Positions 46,061 to 54,886 of a DNA stretch of 64,000 nucleotides are shown in pieces (position 1 is the stretch's first letter; every line of letters starts with the position of its first letter). The notes beneath the pieces are model-generated. The model was given only the letters and a program-made list of their open reading frames with translations, did not search any database and was not told the DNA's origin. The stretch comes from Candidatus Kryptonium sp. (GTDB lineage Bacteria > Bacteroidota > Ignavibacteria > Kryptoniales > Kryptoniaceae). The stretch is from the NCBI GenBank assembly GCA_025060635.1, contig JANXBN010000001.1, forward strand, positions 858,007-922,006, given 5' to 3'. Made by a program: the position numbers and the translations under genes.

Positions 46061-46724
46061 GGAAACGAAAGGAAAAATTTTAATAGTTGAGGATGATCAA
46101 AGCTACGCTGAAATCTTAAAAAGGGTGATAGCAAAGAATGGATACGATGTCAAACTTGCTTATAATGGAATTGATGGTTTTAATCAAATGATGGAGTATA
46201 AACCAGATATAGCCATAGTTGATTGGATGATGCCAGGGATGTCTGGAATTGAATTAGTTAGAAAGATCAAAGAAGACCAAGAGTTAAAATTTTCTTATGT
46301 TATAATGCTTACTGCAAGAGTTGAGACTGAGGACAAGGTGACAGGACTTGAAGCTGGAGCCGATGATTTTATCACCAAGCCCGTTGATTTCAGCGAACTT
46401 ATCGCAAGAATAAAAGTTGGATTAAGGATAAAAGCGCTTCAATCTGAAGTAGCAGAACTTCAGCATGAAGTCGCGCTTTTAGAAATGGCAAGGACATTGG
46501 GACACGAGATAAATAATCCGTTGAATATAATTTATCTTTCAATTGAGCTTATAAATCGCTCTCTGAAAGATGGTGACATTGAGAAAATCAAGGAAAATCT
46601 ATCTCGGGTTTTTCAAGCATCTGAAAGAATAAAAGAAATTGTTAATAAACTTATCTCTCTTCGTAAACCTGCCTTCAAAAATTATGTTGATGGCAAACGA
46701 ATGCTTGACCTCAGTGGAGAATAA
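46053..46724 (+). CDS. Receiver plus DHp helical-hairpin protein lacking an ATPase domain
   Basis: A 223-residue protein: residues 7-128 are a receiver (IVEDDQSYAEI, IVDWMMPGMSG, VIMLTARVETED, FITKPVDFSEL), and residues 135-210 are a coiled coil leading to a histidine-kinase dimerisation-type hairpin with GHEINNPLNIIYLSIELI, where the His-Glu pair matches the H-box. The ATP-binding domain is absent: the protein stops shortly after SLRKPAFKNYVDGKRMLDL with no N, G1 or G2 boxes. It could be a phosphotransfer intermediate or a truncated kinase. Start codon is GTG 46053. It overlaps the preceding receiver gene. Confidence 0.85.
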   Translation: MSEETKGKILIVEDDQSYAEILKRVIAKNGYDVKLAYNGIDGFNQMMEYKPDIAIVDWMMPGMSGIELVRKIKEDQELKFSYVIMLTARVETEDKVTGLEAGADDFITKPVDFSELIARIKVGLRIKALQSEVAELQHEVALLEMARTLGHEINNPLNIIYLSIELINRSLKDGDIEKIKENLSRVFQASERIKEIVNKLISLRKPAFKNYVDGKRMLDLSGE

Positions 46725-46901
46725 ATAACCCTATCAAAATTACCTATCCTTTTTGTAATTTTTACCAACTATCTTGTGCTTTTCAATAAAAATTTCTTTG
46801 TGATTTAAGCAAATTCAAGGTCAATTTTTTATGTTTTATTACTGGCATATTAATTGAAGTCTCAATCTTGTGAGATCGTTAAAACTTAAAAGTTTCCGGT
46901 A

Positions 46902-47288
46902 ATGTCCATTGTTTGCAAAATACTAATTTATACGAACGACGCAAATTTTAAAGATAAAATGAGCAAAGTTTTTGAAAATGGAAAATATGTGATAAAAGTT
47001 GTGGAAATGTTTACTGATGTCGTTGAAGTGTTGCATTTTGAGCTGTATGATGTGTTAGTGATTGAAACGGAATTTTTGAGTGAAATGAATGAACTTTTGA
47101 AAATTGCAGATAACATTTTGCTTGGTATACCGATAGTTGTCGCTTGTGGTGAGGATGGATTGAGGGTTGAGAATGGGAATAATTCAAAATTTTACTTCTT
47201 GAACAAATTTGCTGAACCAGAAGAATGGAGGAAGGTAGTTCAAATGGTTGTAAGTGAGAATTATACCATAAACATTAAGGAGATTTGA
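46902..47288 (+). CDS. Degenerate receiver-like protein
   Basis: A 128-residue protein with the alternating pattern of a CheY fold (KILIYTNDANFKDKMSKVF, YDVLVIETEFL, GIPIVVACGEDG, FYFLNKFAEPEEW) but with the key residues changed: the acidic pair is N-D, the phosphoacceptor position is Glu in VIETEF, and the Thr/Lys pair is altered though a Lys remains in LNKFAEP. It is likely a pseudo-receiver. Its 3' end is read through to the next kinase gene, whose ribosome-binding site AAGGAG lies in its last codons. No strong ribosome-binding site precedes its own ATG. Confidence 0.6.
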   Translation: MSIVCKILIYTNDANFKDKMSKVFENGKYVIKVVEMFTDVVEVLHFELYDVLVIETEFLSEMNELLKIADNILLGIPIVVACGEDGLRVENGNNSKFYFLNKFAEPEEWRKVVQMVVSENYTINIKEI

Positions 47289-47290
47289 AC

Positions 47291-48583
47291 ATGCTGTCGG
47301 TTATAATTCAAAGCTTGGCTTTTGTGATTTTTATAGGTGTGTTTCTGCTTACAATAAAAATTTTGAATGATGGAGTTTCAAGATTAAAATGGATTTTCGT
47401 TAGCGTGTTATTGTCCTGGCTTACAGTGGTTGTGCATACTGATTTAAGTTTTGTTCCTTTGTTATTTCTTTTTTCTGGGGTTGTTTCAGGTATTTACGGA
47501 TTAATTTTGCTATCAAAAGAAAAAGATAAAAAGGAAAAGCGCAAAATAACATCAATTAAATCTGCGATAAATTCTATAATTGAAAAGACGGGCGCAAAAG
47601 GTATAATAGTTGCTTGGAATGATCTTAATGGAAATTCAAAAACTGTCCTTAAATATGGTGAAGATGAAGAATGCTTAATGATAATAATCCCTGTTAGCTT
47701 AAGTGATGGTTCTGTTTCTTATATTGCTCTCTACGGAGATAAGCCATTCGTTAATTTTAAAAAGGATGATTTGGAGGTTGAAATCAGCTTTGTAAAACTT
47801 TACATTGAAAATTTAAGGTTGCAAGAGAAAATTAAGCTTGTTAAAAATGATAGCATAAAAGTTAAAGATTCAATTTACAACTACATCCACTTGCTTTCTC
47901 ACGAGCTTAAAAAACCATTAACCGTAGTTATCGGTTTTTCGGAAATTTTAAGAGACGAATTCAGAAATCTGACTGAGAAAGATGTGATTGACTTCGTCAC
48001 AAATATAAAAAGATCGGGTGAAGAAATGCTTGTAGCGTTAAGCTATGTTGGTGAAATAGCCGAAATTGAGACGGGAAAAGTTAAGTTGAACTTTGAAAGA
48101 TTTAAAGCATCGGAGGTTGTAAATGATGTGCTCAATTATTTTGCGGGTGAAATAGGTAAAAAGAATTTAAATGTAATTCTTGAAATTGATGATGTTCTTG
48201 AAATTGAGGCAGATAGAAGAAAATTTAGAGAAGTTGTCTATCAGCTTGTTTCAAACGCTGTTAAGTTTTCAGATAAGAGTTCTTCTATTACAATAGCTCT
48301 GACGAGAAGAGACGGTGAATTTGAACTTAAAGTAAAAGACGAAGGAATTGGTATTCGTCCGGAGGATATGGATAAAATTTTCAAACCTTTTCCAAGGATA
48401 AAGACGCATTTAAATGGCACTGGTCTTGGTTTAGTTTTAGCGAAATATCTCGTTGAGCTTCACGGCGGAAAAATAAGTTTTGTAAGTGAATACGGTAAAG
48501 GAAGTGAATTTAAAGTGATATTGCCATTGGAACAAAATCTTGATCAGTTTAAGAAGGTTGCTGAAAATTGCAAAACTATATAG
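47291..48583 (+). CDS. Membrane sensor histidine kinase
   Basis: A 430-residue kinase. Three membrane helices in the first 75 residues (around VIIQSLAFVIFIGVFLLTI, WIFVSVLLSWLTVVVH and PLLFLFSGVVSGIYGLILL) are followed by a GAF-like region of 110 residues (IEKTGAKGIIVAWNDLNG). The DHp motif is HLLSHELKKPLTVVIGFSE and the ATPase domain has SNAVKFSD, VKDEGIGIRPEDMDKIF and GTGLGLVLAKYL. ATG 47291 is chosen because AAGGAG at 47277-47282 is properly spaced; the TTG at 47285 is not. It shares the cluster with the receiver genes and ends at the terminator at 48618. Confidence 0.9.
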   Translation: MLSVIIQSLAFVIFIGVFLLTIKILNDGVSRLKWIFVSVLLSWLTVVVHTDLSFVPLLFLFSGVVSGIYGLILLSKEKDKKEKRKITSIKSAINSIIEKTGAKGIIVAWNDLNGNSKTVLKYGEDEECLMIIIPVSLSDGSVSYIALYGDKPFVNFKKDDLEVEISFVKLYIENLRLQEKIKLVKNDSIKVKDSIYNYIHLLSHELKKPLTVVIGFSEILRDEFRNLTEKDVIDFVTNIKRSGEEMLVALSYVGEIAEIETGKVKLNFERFKASEVVNDVLNYFAGEIGKKNLNVILEIDDVLEIEADRRKFREVVYQLVSNAVKFSDKSSSITIALTRRDGEFELKVKDEGIGIRPEDMDKIFKPFPRIKTHLNGTGLGLVLAKYLVELHGGKISFVSEYGKGSEFKVILPLEQNLDQFKKVAENCKTI

Positions 48584-48617
48584 ATTTTTTTAAAAAACCT
48601 CATGGCTACCTCCACTT

Positions 48618-48645
48618 AGCGTGGACTTAATGTCCACGCTTTTTT
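48618..48645 (+). terminator. Rho-independent terminator ending the two-component cluster
   Basis: A 9-bp stem AGCGTGGAC (48618-48626) / GTCCACGCT (48632-48640) with loop TTAAT and a T run to 48645. The loop contains the stop codon of the convergent methyltransferase gene, so the hairpin doubles as that gene's last codons. Confidence 0.9.
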
Positions 48646-49499
48646 GTATAAAAATCGTTTACTATTTCTCTTATTACCTTGATGTGCTCTGGGGTTGTTC
48701 CACAACATCCCCCAATTATATTCGTCCCAAGCTCAACAAGTTTCCTAACAGATTCAGATATATTTTCTGGTGTATCTGGATAAACCAACTTGTTATCAAC
48801 TTTGTGAGGAGTGCCAGCTGATGGGTTTATAAGTATTGGAATTTCTTTCGTAATTGATTTAAAATATCTTGCGATCTCAACCATTTCTGCAAATCCATTT
48901 CCGCAATTTGCGCCGATGATTTCAGAACCAAGACTTAACATCTCTTTGGTAGCAGTTTTAATATCAATTCCCGAATATGTTTCAAAACCGTTCTTTGTTT
49001 TACGAAAGCTCATTGATAATGCTATTGGCAATTTTGTCTCACTGCGCGCGACTTGATACGCTATTTTCATTTCATCAGTAAAGATCATGGTTTCAATCAA
49101 AATTATATCAACATTACCATCAACTAAACCATGGATTTGCTCAGAAAAATAATTAGCGATCTCTTTAAATTCCTTTTCATGTGGTTTTAAACCAGTTGGT
49201 CCAACGCTTCCAAAGACGAGGATGTTGGGAAGCTTTACCTTGTTAGCTATTTGTGCGGATATTTTGTTGATTTCGTATATGTTAACGGGTATGTTTTTTA
49301 ATCTTACTGGGTTTGCTACGAACGAATTTGTTGTTATGATGTCAGCGCCAGCTTTTATGTAATCAATATGAAGAGATTCAACTATTTCTGGTTTGGTTAA
49401 ATTTAAAATTTCGGGAATTTTTTCATTTGAGCGTTTTAATAGTTCAGTGCCAATCGCTCCATCGCATACAAGTGTTTCGTTTATCAATTGTTTAAGCAT
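48627..49499 (-). CDS. Homocysteine S-methyltransferase family protein
   Basis: A 290-residue zinc-dependent methyltransferase barrel, corresponding to the N-terminal module of MetH. The zinc cysteines are in GANCGNGFAEM and IIGGCCGTTPEHIKVI. Other landmarks are VCDGAIGTELLKR, AGADIITTNSFVAN, SVGPTGLKP and LINPSAGTPH. As a stand-alone barrel it lacks the folate, cobalamin and reactivation domains of MetH, so it may use S-methylmethionine, betaine or a partner corrinoid protein; these cannot be told apart here. Its start overlaps the end of the glycerate kinase gene by 16 bases. Confidence 0.87.
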   Translation of the reverse strand: MLKQLINETLVCDGAIGTELLKRSNEKIPEILNLTKPEIVESLHIDYIKAGADIITTNSFVANPVRLKNIPVNIYEINKISAQIANKVKLPNILVFGSVGPTGLKPHEKEFKEIANYFSEQIHGLVDGNVDIILIETMIFTDEMKIAYQVARSETKLPIALSMSFRKTKNGFETYSGIDIKTATKEMLSLGSEIIGANCGNGFAEMVEIARYFKSITKEIPILINPSAGTPHKVDNKLVYPDTPENISESVRKLVELGTNIIGGCCGTTPEHIKVIREIVNDFYTKKRGH

Positions 49500-50620
49500 A
49501 AACTTTTTATGATCTTTGCAATTTGTGTTGAGGTGTCAAATAAAATTTTTGAAGCTTTTTTAATTGCTTGTGTTTCTTTCATTCCGATGTGCGTCATGCT
49601 TATAATTGATGTCAATCCAAGCATATTTGCGAGCTCATTTGGTTCACCTTCAATTTTTCCGACTATTGCGAGCACAGGTATGTTTCCAGCTCTTTCTATT
49701 ATCCCTTTAATTGCTTTTCCATATTTAACTTGTGAATCAATTTTTCCCTCGCCCGTTATTATAAGTTTTGAGTTTTTAATTTTTTCATCAAATGACACGA
49801 TGTCAAGAAACAAGTCAATTCCTCTTACAATTTTTGCATTGCAGAACGCAACAAGACCTCCGGCGAGTCCGCCTGCAGCGCCAGCGCCTGGTAGATTTTC
49901 TATGTCAATTTCATATTTTTCTTTCACGGCTTCTGCTAATTTTTTCAAAGCTTTGTCGAGCAGAGGTAAATCTGATTTTCTTGCTCCTTTCTGAGGTGCA
50001 TATGTAAACGAAGCACCTTCAGGACCGCAGAGTGGATTTAAGACATCAACAGCAACTTTGAAGTTAACATATTTAATCCTTTGATCTATTTCAGAATCGT
50101 CAATTTTTTTCAACTTCAATAGATTTATTCCACCTTGTTGTATTTCCTTTCCATTTTTATCAAGAAATTTATAGCCAAGTGCCGAAGCCATTCCCATTCC
50201 GCCATCGTTTGTTGCGCTTCCACCGACGCCAACTATTATTTCTTTTACATTGTAATCAAGCGCTTTTTTTATAAGTTCACCGACGCCATAGGTCGTTGTA
50301 ATTTTAGGATTTCGCTTTGATTTTGGGACAAGTGTTAATCCACTTGCAGATGCCATTTCAATTATTGCGGTTTCGTCTTTGATTAAAAATTTAGATTTTA
50401 TTCTCTGTCTTGGCAATGGACCAGATACAATTATTTCAATTAGTTTTCCGCCGGTTGAAAAATGAATTGCGTCAACGAAACCTTCCCCTCCATCTGACAC
50501 AGGGATTTTAACAACCTCAAACTTTGAAGAAACTTTTTCAAATGCATTTGCTATTATCTGAGTTGCTTGTATTGAGGTAAGAGAACCTTTGAAGGAATCT
50601 GGCGCTACGATGATCTTCAT
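49484..50620 (-). CDS. Glycerate kinase (GlxK/GarK type)
   Basis: Phosphorylates glycerate with ATP, usually at C2. The 378-residue protein carries the family signatures IIVAPDSFKGSLTSIQATQII, PVSDGGEGFVDA, EMASASGLTLVP, VGVGGSATNDGGMGMASALGY and the C-terminal ITGEGKIDSQVKYGKAIKGI. Both halves are complete. It is 72 bases downstream of pdxA and overlaps the methyltransferase gene. The family is usually involved in glyoxylate, galactarate or serine-derived glycerate metabolism; no companion gene is visible to decide. Confidence 0.93.
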   Translation of the reverse strand: MKIIVAPDSFKGSLTSIQATQIIANAFEKVSSKFEVVKIPVSDGGEGFVDAIHFSTGGKLIEIIVSGPLPRQRIKSKFLIKDETAIIEMASASGLTLVPKSKRNPKITTTYGVGELIKKALDYNVKEIIVGVGGSATNDGGMGMASALGYKFLDKNGKEIQQGGINLLKLKKIDDSEIDQRIKYVNFKVAVDVLNPLCGPEGASFTYAPQKGARKSDLPLLDKALKKLAEAVKEKYEIDIENLPGAGAAGGLAGGLVAFCNAKIVRGIDLFLDIVSFDEKIKNSKLIITGEGKIDSQVKYGKAIKGIIERAGNIPVLAIVGKIEGEPNELANMLGLTSIISMTHIGMKETQAIKKASKILFDTSTQIAKIIKSLCLNN

Positions 50621-50692
50621 TCGTTTATTTGAATAAAATTTTTTTGAAATCTATGCTGATTTTCGTTCACTTCGGTAAAAGAAAGTGAAAAT

Positions 50693-51700
50693 TTAAGAAA
50701 GAGATCTATGTTTTAAGCGGTTTTTAAAAATTTTTGCCGAAAGAATTATTGCTGATTTCATGCTTTCCTCGTTAGCAATAAGTTTCCCCGCGATGTCGTA
50801 TGCAGTTCCGTGATCTGGAGAAGTTCTAACGATTTTGAGTCCAGCTGAGAAGTTAACAGTTCTGTAAAAATCAATTAACTTCACAGGGATAAGTCCTTGA
50901 TCATGATACATGGATAGAACGGCGTCGTAATTTTCATATTTTTTCTCGCCGAAAAATCCATCCGCTGGAAAAGGACCTTCAATTTTAATTTTACCTCTAT
51001 TGAAACGCTTTAAAACGGGTTTGATAATTTTTTCTTCTTCATCACCTATTAAACCGTTCTCTCCCGCATGAGGATTTAAGCCAAGGACAGCTATTGTTGG
51101 TGAACTTATGTTGAAGTCAAGATTTAGTGAATCAATCAAGATTTCAATTTTTTCTGTCAACAGCTTTTCTGAAAGAATTTTGCCAACTTTTGATATTGGG
51201 ACATGTATCGTGACGAGACCGAGCTTGATTTGTTCATTTACAAACATCATCATATATCGTTTTGAGTTGGAAAGCTTAGCTATCATTTCAGTTTGTCCGG
51301 GAAAGTTAAATCCAGCAAGTTTTAAAGCTTCTTTTGAGACAGGCGCGGTGCAGATGGCATCAGCTTTGCCTTGAAGACATAGTTCAACTGCTATGTTTAT
51401 TGATTCGCCTGCGATTTTGCCAGATGTTTTGGTTGGCTTCCCGATATTAATATCAAAATTTCTGAATTCCTTCATCGGAAGAATGTTGATCACATTTATC
51501 TCTGACGAAAAGTCATTCTCGTTTTCCATAATGTGAAATTTTAAATTCATCAGCTTGCAATATATCTCAACGATTTTCGGAGGGGATATTATGAAGGATT
51601 GAGTTTTTGAAAAAACGATTTTTTGTGATAAAGATTTTATTGCAACTTCTGGACCGATGCCATTTATATCTCCAATTGTCACTGCAATTTTAGGGAGCAT
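50693..51700 (-). CDS. pdxA: 4-hydroxythreonine-4-phosphate dehydrogenase
   Basis: PdxA oxidises 4-phosphohydroxy-threonine in the DXP-dependent pathway to pyridoxal phosphate. The start of the protein, AVTIGDINGIGPEVA, and APVSKEALKLAGF, LGLNPHAGENGLIG (zinc histidine) and VRTSPDHGTAYDIAGK are all diagnostic. Length about 335 residues is normal. I chose ATG 51700; the TTG at 51709 would only add three residues and deepen the overlap with the upstream GWxTD gene. No pdxJ is visible. Confidence 0.94.
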   Translation of the reverse strand: MLPKIAVTIGDINGIGPEVAIKSLSQKIVFSKTQSFIISPPKIVEIYCKLMNLKFHIMENENDFSSEINVINILPMKEFRNFDINIGKPTKTSGKIAGESINIAVELCLQGKADAICTAPVSKEALKLAGFNFPGQTEMIAKLSNSKRYMMMFVNEQIKLGLVTIHVPISKVGKILSEKLLTEKIEILIDSLNLDFNISSPTIAVLGLNPHAGENGLIGDEEEKIIKPVLKRFNRGKIKIEGPFPADGFFGEKKYENYDAVLSMYHDQGLIPVKLIDFYRTVNFSAGLKIVRTSPDHGTAYDIAGKLIANEESMKSAIILSAKIFKNRLKHRSLS

Positions 51701-53051
51701 AGGTTTCAACCGATGTTAATTTAAAAGAGCCAAATTGATCGACAAAGACAAACTTTCTTTTAATTGGTTCGTAATACCATATTTCTTCTGTTGATCTTCC
51801 TGGTGTATATTTTCTTTCAATTCTGGTTGGTTGTCCATAGAGAATGTAAACTTTACCTCTATCTGTTCTTGCACCGTCTCGCTCTCGCATTGTCGCAAAA
51901 TTTATATACGCGTAATCAACTCTGCGGTAGTATTCAGCCATAAGCTCATTGTAAATTGTTTTCGGCGTCGGATCTCGTTGAGCCCAAAACTCCTTGAACT
52001 TTAATAACCTTGCTTGTGGGGTTCCAAATCTTAACTTTGCCATTTCGTCAGGTGTCGCTATGTATTCTAAAATTTCAATTGCGTAATCAAGATTTTGAAG
52101 CGAAAACGGCATATCAATCCATTCAACGGTAAATCGTTTTGAAAATGCCTTTTGGATTTCTTTTTCGGTTGCATCTTTAAATTTTACATAAAAATAAAGT
52201 TCGTATTCCCCAAGGTCAAGTGAGTCGCCATCAAATGGGATAAGTAAAGAATAATAACTTTGTGGTTGGGATGGGATCAAAAAATATGTGAAAACAGTAT
52301 CGCCAGGGTTTTCTCTGAAAACAAATTTCCTATCGTTTGTGATCTCGTCAGGTTGAATTGAGGATTTTTTTATTTCTTTCTTCCTTCCGAACTCTGAAAG
52401 GAAAAATAAAGTATAGCTAAATTCTGCAGGTTTATCGGTGAATTGAACATAGACAGTAAAATCCCTACCGAAGTTAACTCTATTTCCGATGTTTGTCGGT
52501 AGCAAAATTATCGTATCGCCAACTTGCTTGCTTTCTTGAATAATTGTTAAGTCAGATGTTTCAAAGGAGTAAGGTTTAAATGTTTTAAGAGTTATATTTC
52601 GTTCTCGTCTTAAAAGCTGGTTGGCTTGTTCATCTTCTATCAAAAGTATCAAACGGTAGTTTCCCGGTGTCAAATCAAAGCGAAAGTTGCCTTGTGTGTA
52701 AATATCTTTTGAATTTGTTTCTTCAAAGTTGTCAGTTGCCTTGCGCCCACTGAAAATTTTTCTTGCTATTGATTTGCCATCTTTATCAATGATCTCCGCA
52801 CTAATTGTAAAGTTTGCGATGTATGTTGGGGAGCTTAGTGGATTTTTTACAAATGTAAGTAGATCGTTAGCGATTCTGAAGTTTACATCAATTCTGCTTT
52901 TTGATGTATCTTCGCTTATTAGATTTATAACTTCATAAAAGAAGAGCTTACCAAATTCTCTGTCGGTCGTTGAGAAAAACGGTCGGAAGAGGGGAAGTTG
53001 TGCGAACAATGTTGATGTCAAAAACAAAAAAGTTGGAAATAGTTTTCTCAT
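51690..53051 (-). CDS. Exported GWxTD-domain-type protein
   Basis: A 453-residue secreted or periplasmic protein with a signal peptide (MRKLFPTFLFLTSTLFAQ). The middle is beta-rich with Ig-like character. The C-terminal third is the GWxTD domain known from FCB bacteria, with KFKEFWAQRDPTP, EYYRRVDYAYINFAT, DRGKVYILYGQPTRIER and STEEIWYYEP. The name-giving motif reads GARTDRG here, so the Trp is replaced by Ala. The function of the family is unknown. A GGAGG ribosome-binding site lies before the ATG. It leads the pdxA block and diverges from ygfZ. Confidence 0.85.
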   Translation of the reverse strand: MRKLFPTFLFLTSTLFAQLPLFRPFFSTTDREFGKLFFYEVINLISEDTSKSRIDVNFRIANDLLTFVKNPLSSPTYIANFTISAEIIDKDGKSIARKIFSGRKATDNFEETNSKDIYTQGNFRFDLTPGNYRLILLIEDEQANQLLRRERNITLKTFKPYSFETSDLTIIQESKQVGDTIILLPTNIGNRVNFGRDFTVYVQFTDKPAEFSYTLFFLSEFGRKKEIKKSSIQPDEITNDRKFVFRENPGDTVFTYFLIPSQPQSYYSLLIPFDGDSLDLGEYELYFYVKFKDATEKEIQKAFSKRFTVEWIDMPFSLQNLDYAIEILEYIATPDEMAKLRFGTPQARLLKFKEFWAQRDPTPKTIYNELMAEYYRRVDYAYINFATMRERDGARTDRGKVYILYGQPTRIERKYTPGRSTEEIWYYEPIKRKFVFVDQFGSFKLTSVETYAP

Positions 53052-53206
53052 CCTAAAACCTCCAAAATTTTTTCTCTGGCCTTAATTTAAACATATAGAT
53101 GGGAAAATTCAATTAAAGGTTTAATCGTGGGCTTTTCTGAAAATGTGCTCTTAAATGAGCGTTTTCTTAAAGGTTTGATTAGCACAGCGTGGTTTTAAAT
53201 TGAAAC

Positions 53207-53235
53207 TTGACAGAGTTTTAAAAAATTGTTATTTT
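53207..53235 (+). promoter_or_regulatory. Promoter of the ygfZ-hisJ block
   Basis: TTGACA (53207-53212), 17-base spacer, TATTTT (53230-53235), with TTGT before the -10. It is 28 bases from the GTG start of ygfZ and heads eleven plus-strand genes. Confidence 0.8.
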
Positions 53236-53262
53236 TTCAAAAAAATTAAATAGCAAAATTTT

Positions 53263-54372
53263 GTGAAGCAAACGCCACTTTACGAAATACATCTTGACCT
53301 TGGTGCTGAATTCGGCATTTATTCAGATTGGGAGTTGCCCAAGCATTACATCAATCCTATTGAGGAATATAAGGCGATTAAAAATTTAAGCGCTATAATT
53401 GATAGGACATATCTTGGGAAATTGCGGATTTACGGGAAAGATGCAATTGATTTTTTAAATAGAATTTCAACGAATGATCTCCGAGGGCTTTCGCCAGGTA
53501 TGGGCGTCGGAACAGTGCTGACTGATGAAAAGGGCAAGATGATTGAGGTTTTAACTCTTTACATTTTAAAAGCCACTGAGGATTATCAAGAGGTTTTTGC
53601 TTTGTTAAGCTATGAGGCCCTTGATAAAGTGAAGAACTGGTTAAGTAAATTGATAATTATGGATGATGTTAAAGTTGAGGACATAACTGATGATTATGTG
53701 ATCATTTCAATTTTTGGTTCGGATGTCCATAAGGCAGTGGAAGATGATTTTAAAGTTGATCATAAGCGTTTTACAGATATATCAAAGATGACGACGCATA
53801 ATTTCGTTCAGGGTTTTATATTTAACGAAGAAGTAATTCTATCAAGAACAGATGAATTTCTCGTCCCTGGGTATAATCTCATTTTCAGGTCTGCTATTGC
53901 TATTGATGTGTGGAGAACATTACATAGAAAAGGTCTAACGCCAGTTGGAAGGGAAATTTTTGAGGTGTTCAGAGTTGAATCTGGGATTCCTGCCTATGGG
54001 AAGGAGATAACTCAAGATTACAATCCTCTTGAAGCAAATCTTGTCAAATATGTGAGTTTCACAAAAGGCTGTTACATTGGACAAGAGGTGATCTCAAGAA
54101 TTGATTCTTACAAAAAGCTACAGAAAAAACTCGTTGGATTTATAATAGAGAAAGGGAAAAGCAGGGAGAGAATTTATGAAGGTTCATCCGTGTGCATTGG
54201 TGGTGAGGAGGTTGGTAAATTAACCAGCATCGTGTATTCATATGGATTTCAAAAGTTGATTTCTCTCGGTTATATCAAAATAAATCACGCTATCCAGGGG
54301 GAAAAAGTTGAAATTAAGTGTGATGATGGAAGTAATACCGCCACCGTTATTATTCCTCCGTTTTCAATTTGA
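53263..54372 (+). CDS. YgfZ/GcvT-family folate-binding protein
   Basis: A 369-residue protein of the GcvT/YgfZ superfamily. The motif KGCYIGQEVISRI near residues 268-280, with Cys270, is the YgfZ signature (K-G-C-Y-x-G-Q-E) and separates it from true aminomethyltransferases. YgfZ supports folate-dependent assembly or repair of Fe-S proteins such as MiaB. The N-terminal part, YKAIKNLSAIIDRTYLGKL and DFLNRISTNDL, is the conserved folate-binding fold. The start is GTG 53263. Fe-S clients are plentiful in this genome (QueG, KorB, LarE, radical SAM). Confidence 0.85.
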   Translation: MKQTPLYEIHLDLGAEFGIYSDWELPKHYINPIEEYKAIKNLSAIIDRTYLGKLRIYGKDAIDFLNRISTNDLRGLSPGMGVGTVLTDEKGKMIEVLTLYILKATEDYQEVFALLSYEALDKVKNWLSKLIIMDDVKVEDITDDYVIISIFGSDVHKAVEDDFKVDHKRFTDISKMTTHNFVQGFIFNEEVILSRTDEFLVPGYNLIFRSAIAIDVWRTLHRKGLTPVGREIFEVFRVESGIPAYGKEITQDYNPLEANLVKYVSFTKGCYIGQEVISRIDSYKKLQKKLVGFIIEKGKSRERIYEGSSVCIGGEEVGKLTSIVYSYGFQKLISLGYIKINHAIQGEKVEIKCDDGSNTATVIIPPFSI

Positions 54373-54393
54373 AAACAAAATCTCAAAATCAAG

Positions 54394-54873
54394 ATGGAGC
54401 AAATAGTTATAAAGGGTCAAACAAAGGAGGAGATATATTCAGAACTTTTGCCACAAATAAAATCTCTGATTGAGGATGAACCTGATCTAATTGCAAATCT
54501 TGCGAATGTTTCATCTGCTTTAAAGCAAGCATTTCCTTCTTTTTCTTGGGTTGGTTTTTACCTAATGAAGGGAAATGAACTTGTCCTTGGTCCATTTCAG
54601 GGAAAACTTGCTTGCACGAGGATAAAAATTGGTTCGGGCGTATGTGGGACAGCAGTTTTAAAAAAGGAAACGATAATTGTCCCAGATGTTGAAAAATTTC
54701 CAGGGCATATTTATTGTGATCCTGATTCAAAATCTGAGATAGTTGTTCCATTGATCAAAGATGGTGAGGTTCTCGGTGTTCTTGATATTGATAGTTATGA
54801 ATTAAACAATTTTGATGAAGTTGATAAAATTTACCTTGAGAGACTTGTCAGTTTGTTGATTTCAAAATTATAA
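54394..54873 (+). CDS. Free methionine-R-sulfoxide reductase (GAF domain)
   Basis: A 159-residue GAF protein of the fRMsr family that reduces free methionine-R-sulfoxide. The three catalytic cysteines are Cys74 (LACTRI), Cys84 (SGVCGTAV) and Cys108 (HIYCDPDSKSEIV), at the expected positions, and the surrounding GPFQGKLACTRI and FPGHIYCD are diagnostic. It sits between ygfZ and an SDR gene. Thioredoxin, and thus trxB at 7018, would be the usual reductant. Confidence 0.93.
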   Translation: MEQIVIKGQTKEEIYSELLPQIKSLIEDEPDLIANLANVSSALKQAFPSFSWVGFYLMKGNELVLGPFQGKLACTRIKIGSGVCGTAVLKKETIIVPDVEKFPGHIYCDPDSKSEIVVPLIKDGEVLGVLDIDSYELNNFDEVDKIYLERLVSLLISKL

Positions 54874-54886
54874 GGTGATGTCAAAA

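Noticed and set aside
46736..46762. Hairpin AAAATTAC/GTAATTTT after the REC-DHp gene as a terminator
   Set aside because: The stem is nearly all A/T and is not followed by a clean T run; too weak to call.
46843..46858. TGGCAT-N5-TTGAA as a sigma-54 promoter before the pseudo-receiver gene
   Set aside because: The essential GC of the -12 element is missing.
49488..49994. A 168-codon plus-strand frame opposite the glycerate kinase gene
   Set aside because: Antisense shadow; composition typical of complementary reading.
53263..54372. Glycine cleavage T protein (GcvT)
   Set aside because: The KGCYIGQEV motif is that of YgfZ and no other gcv gene is near.
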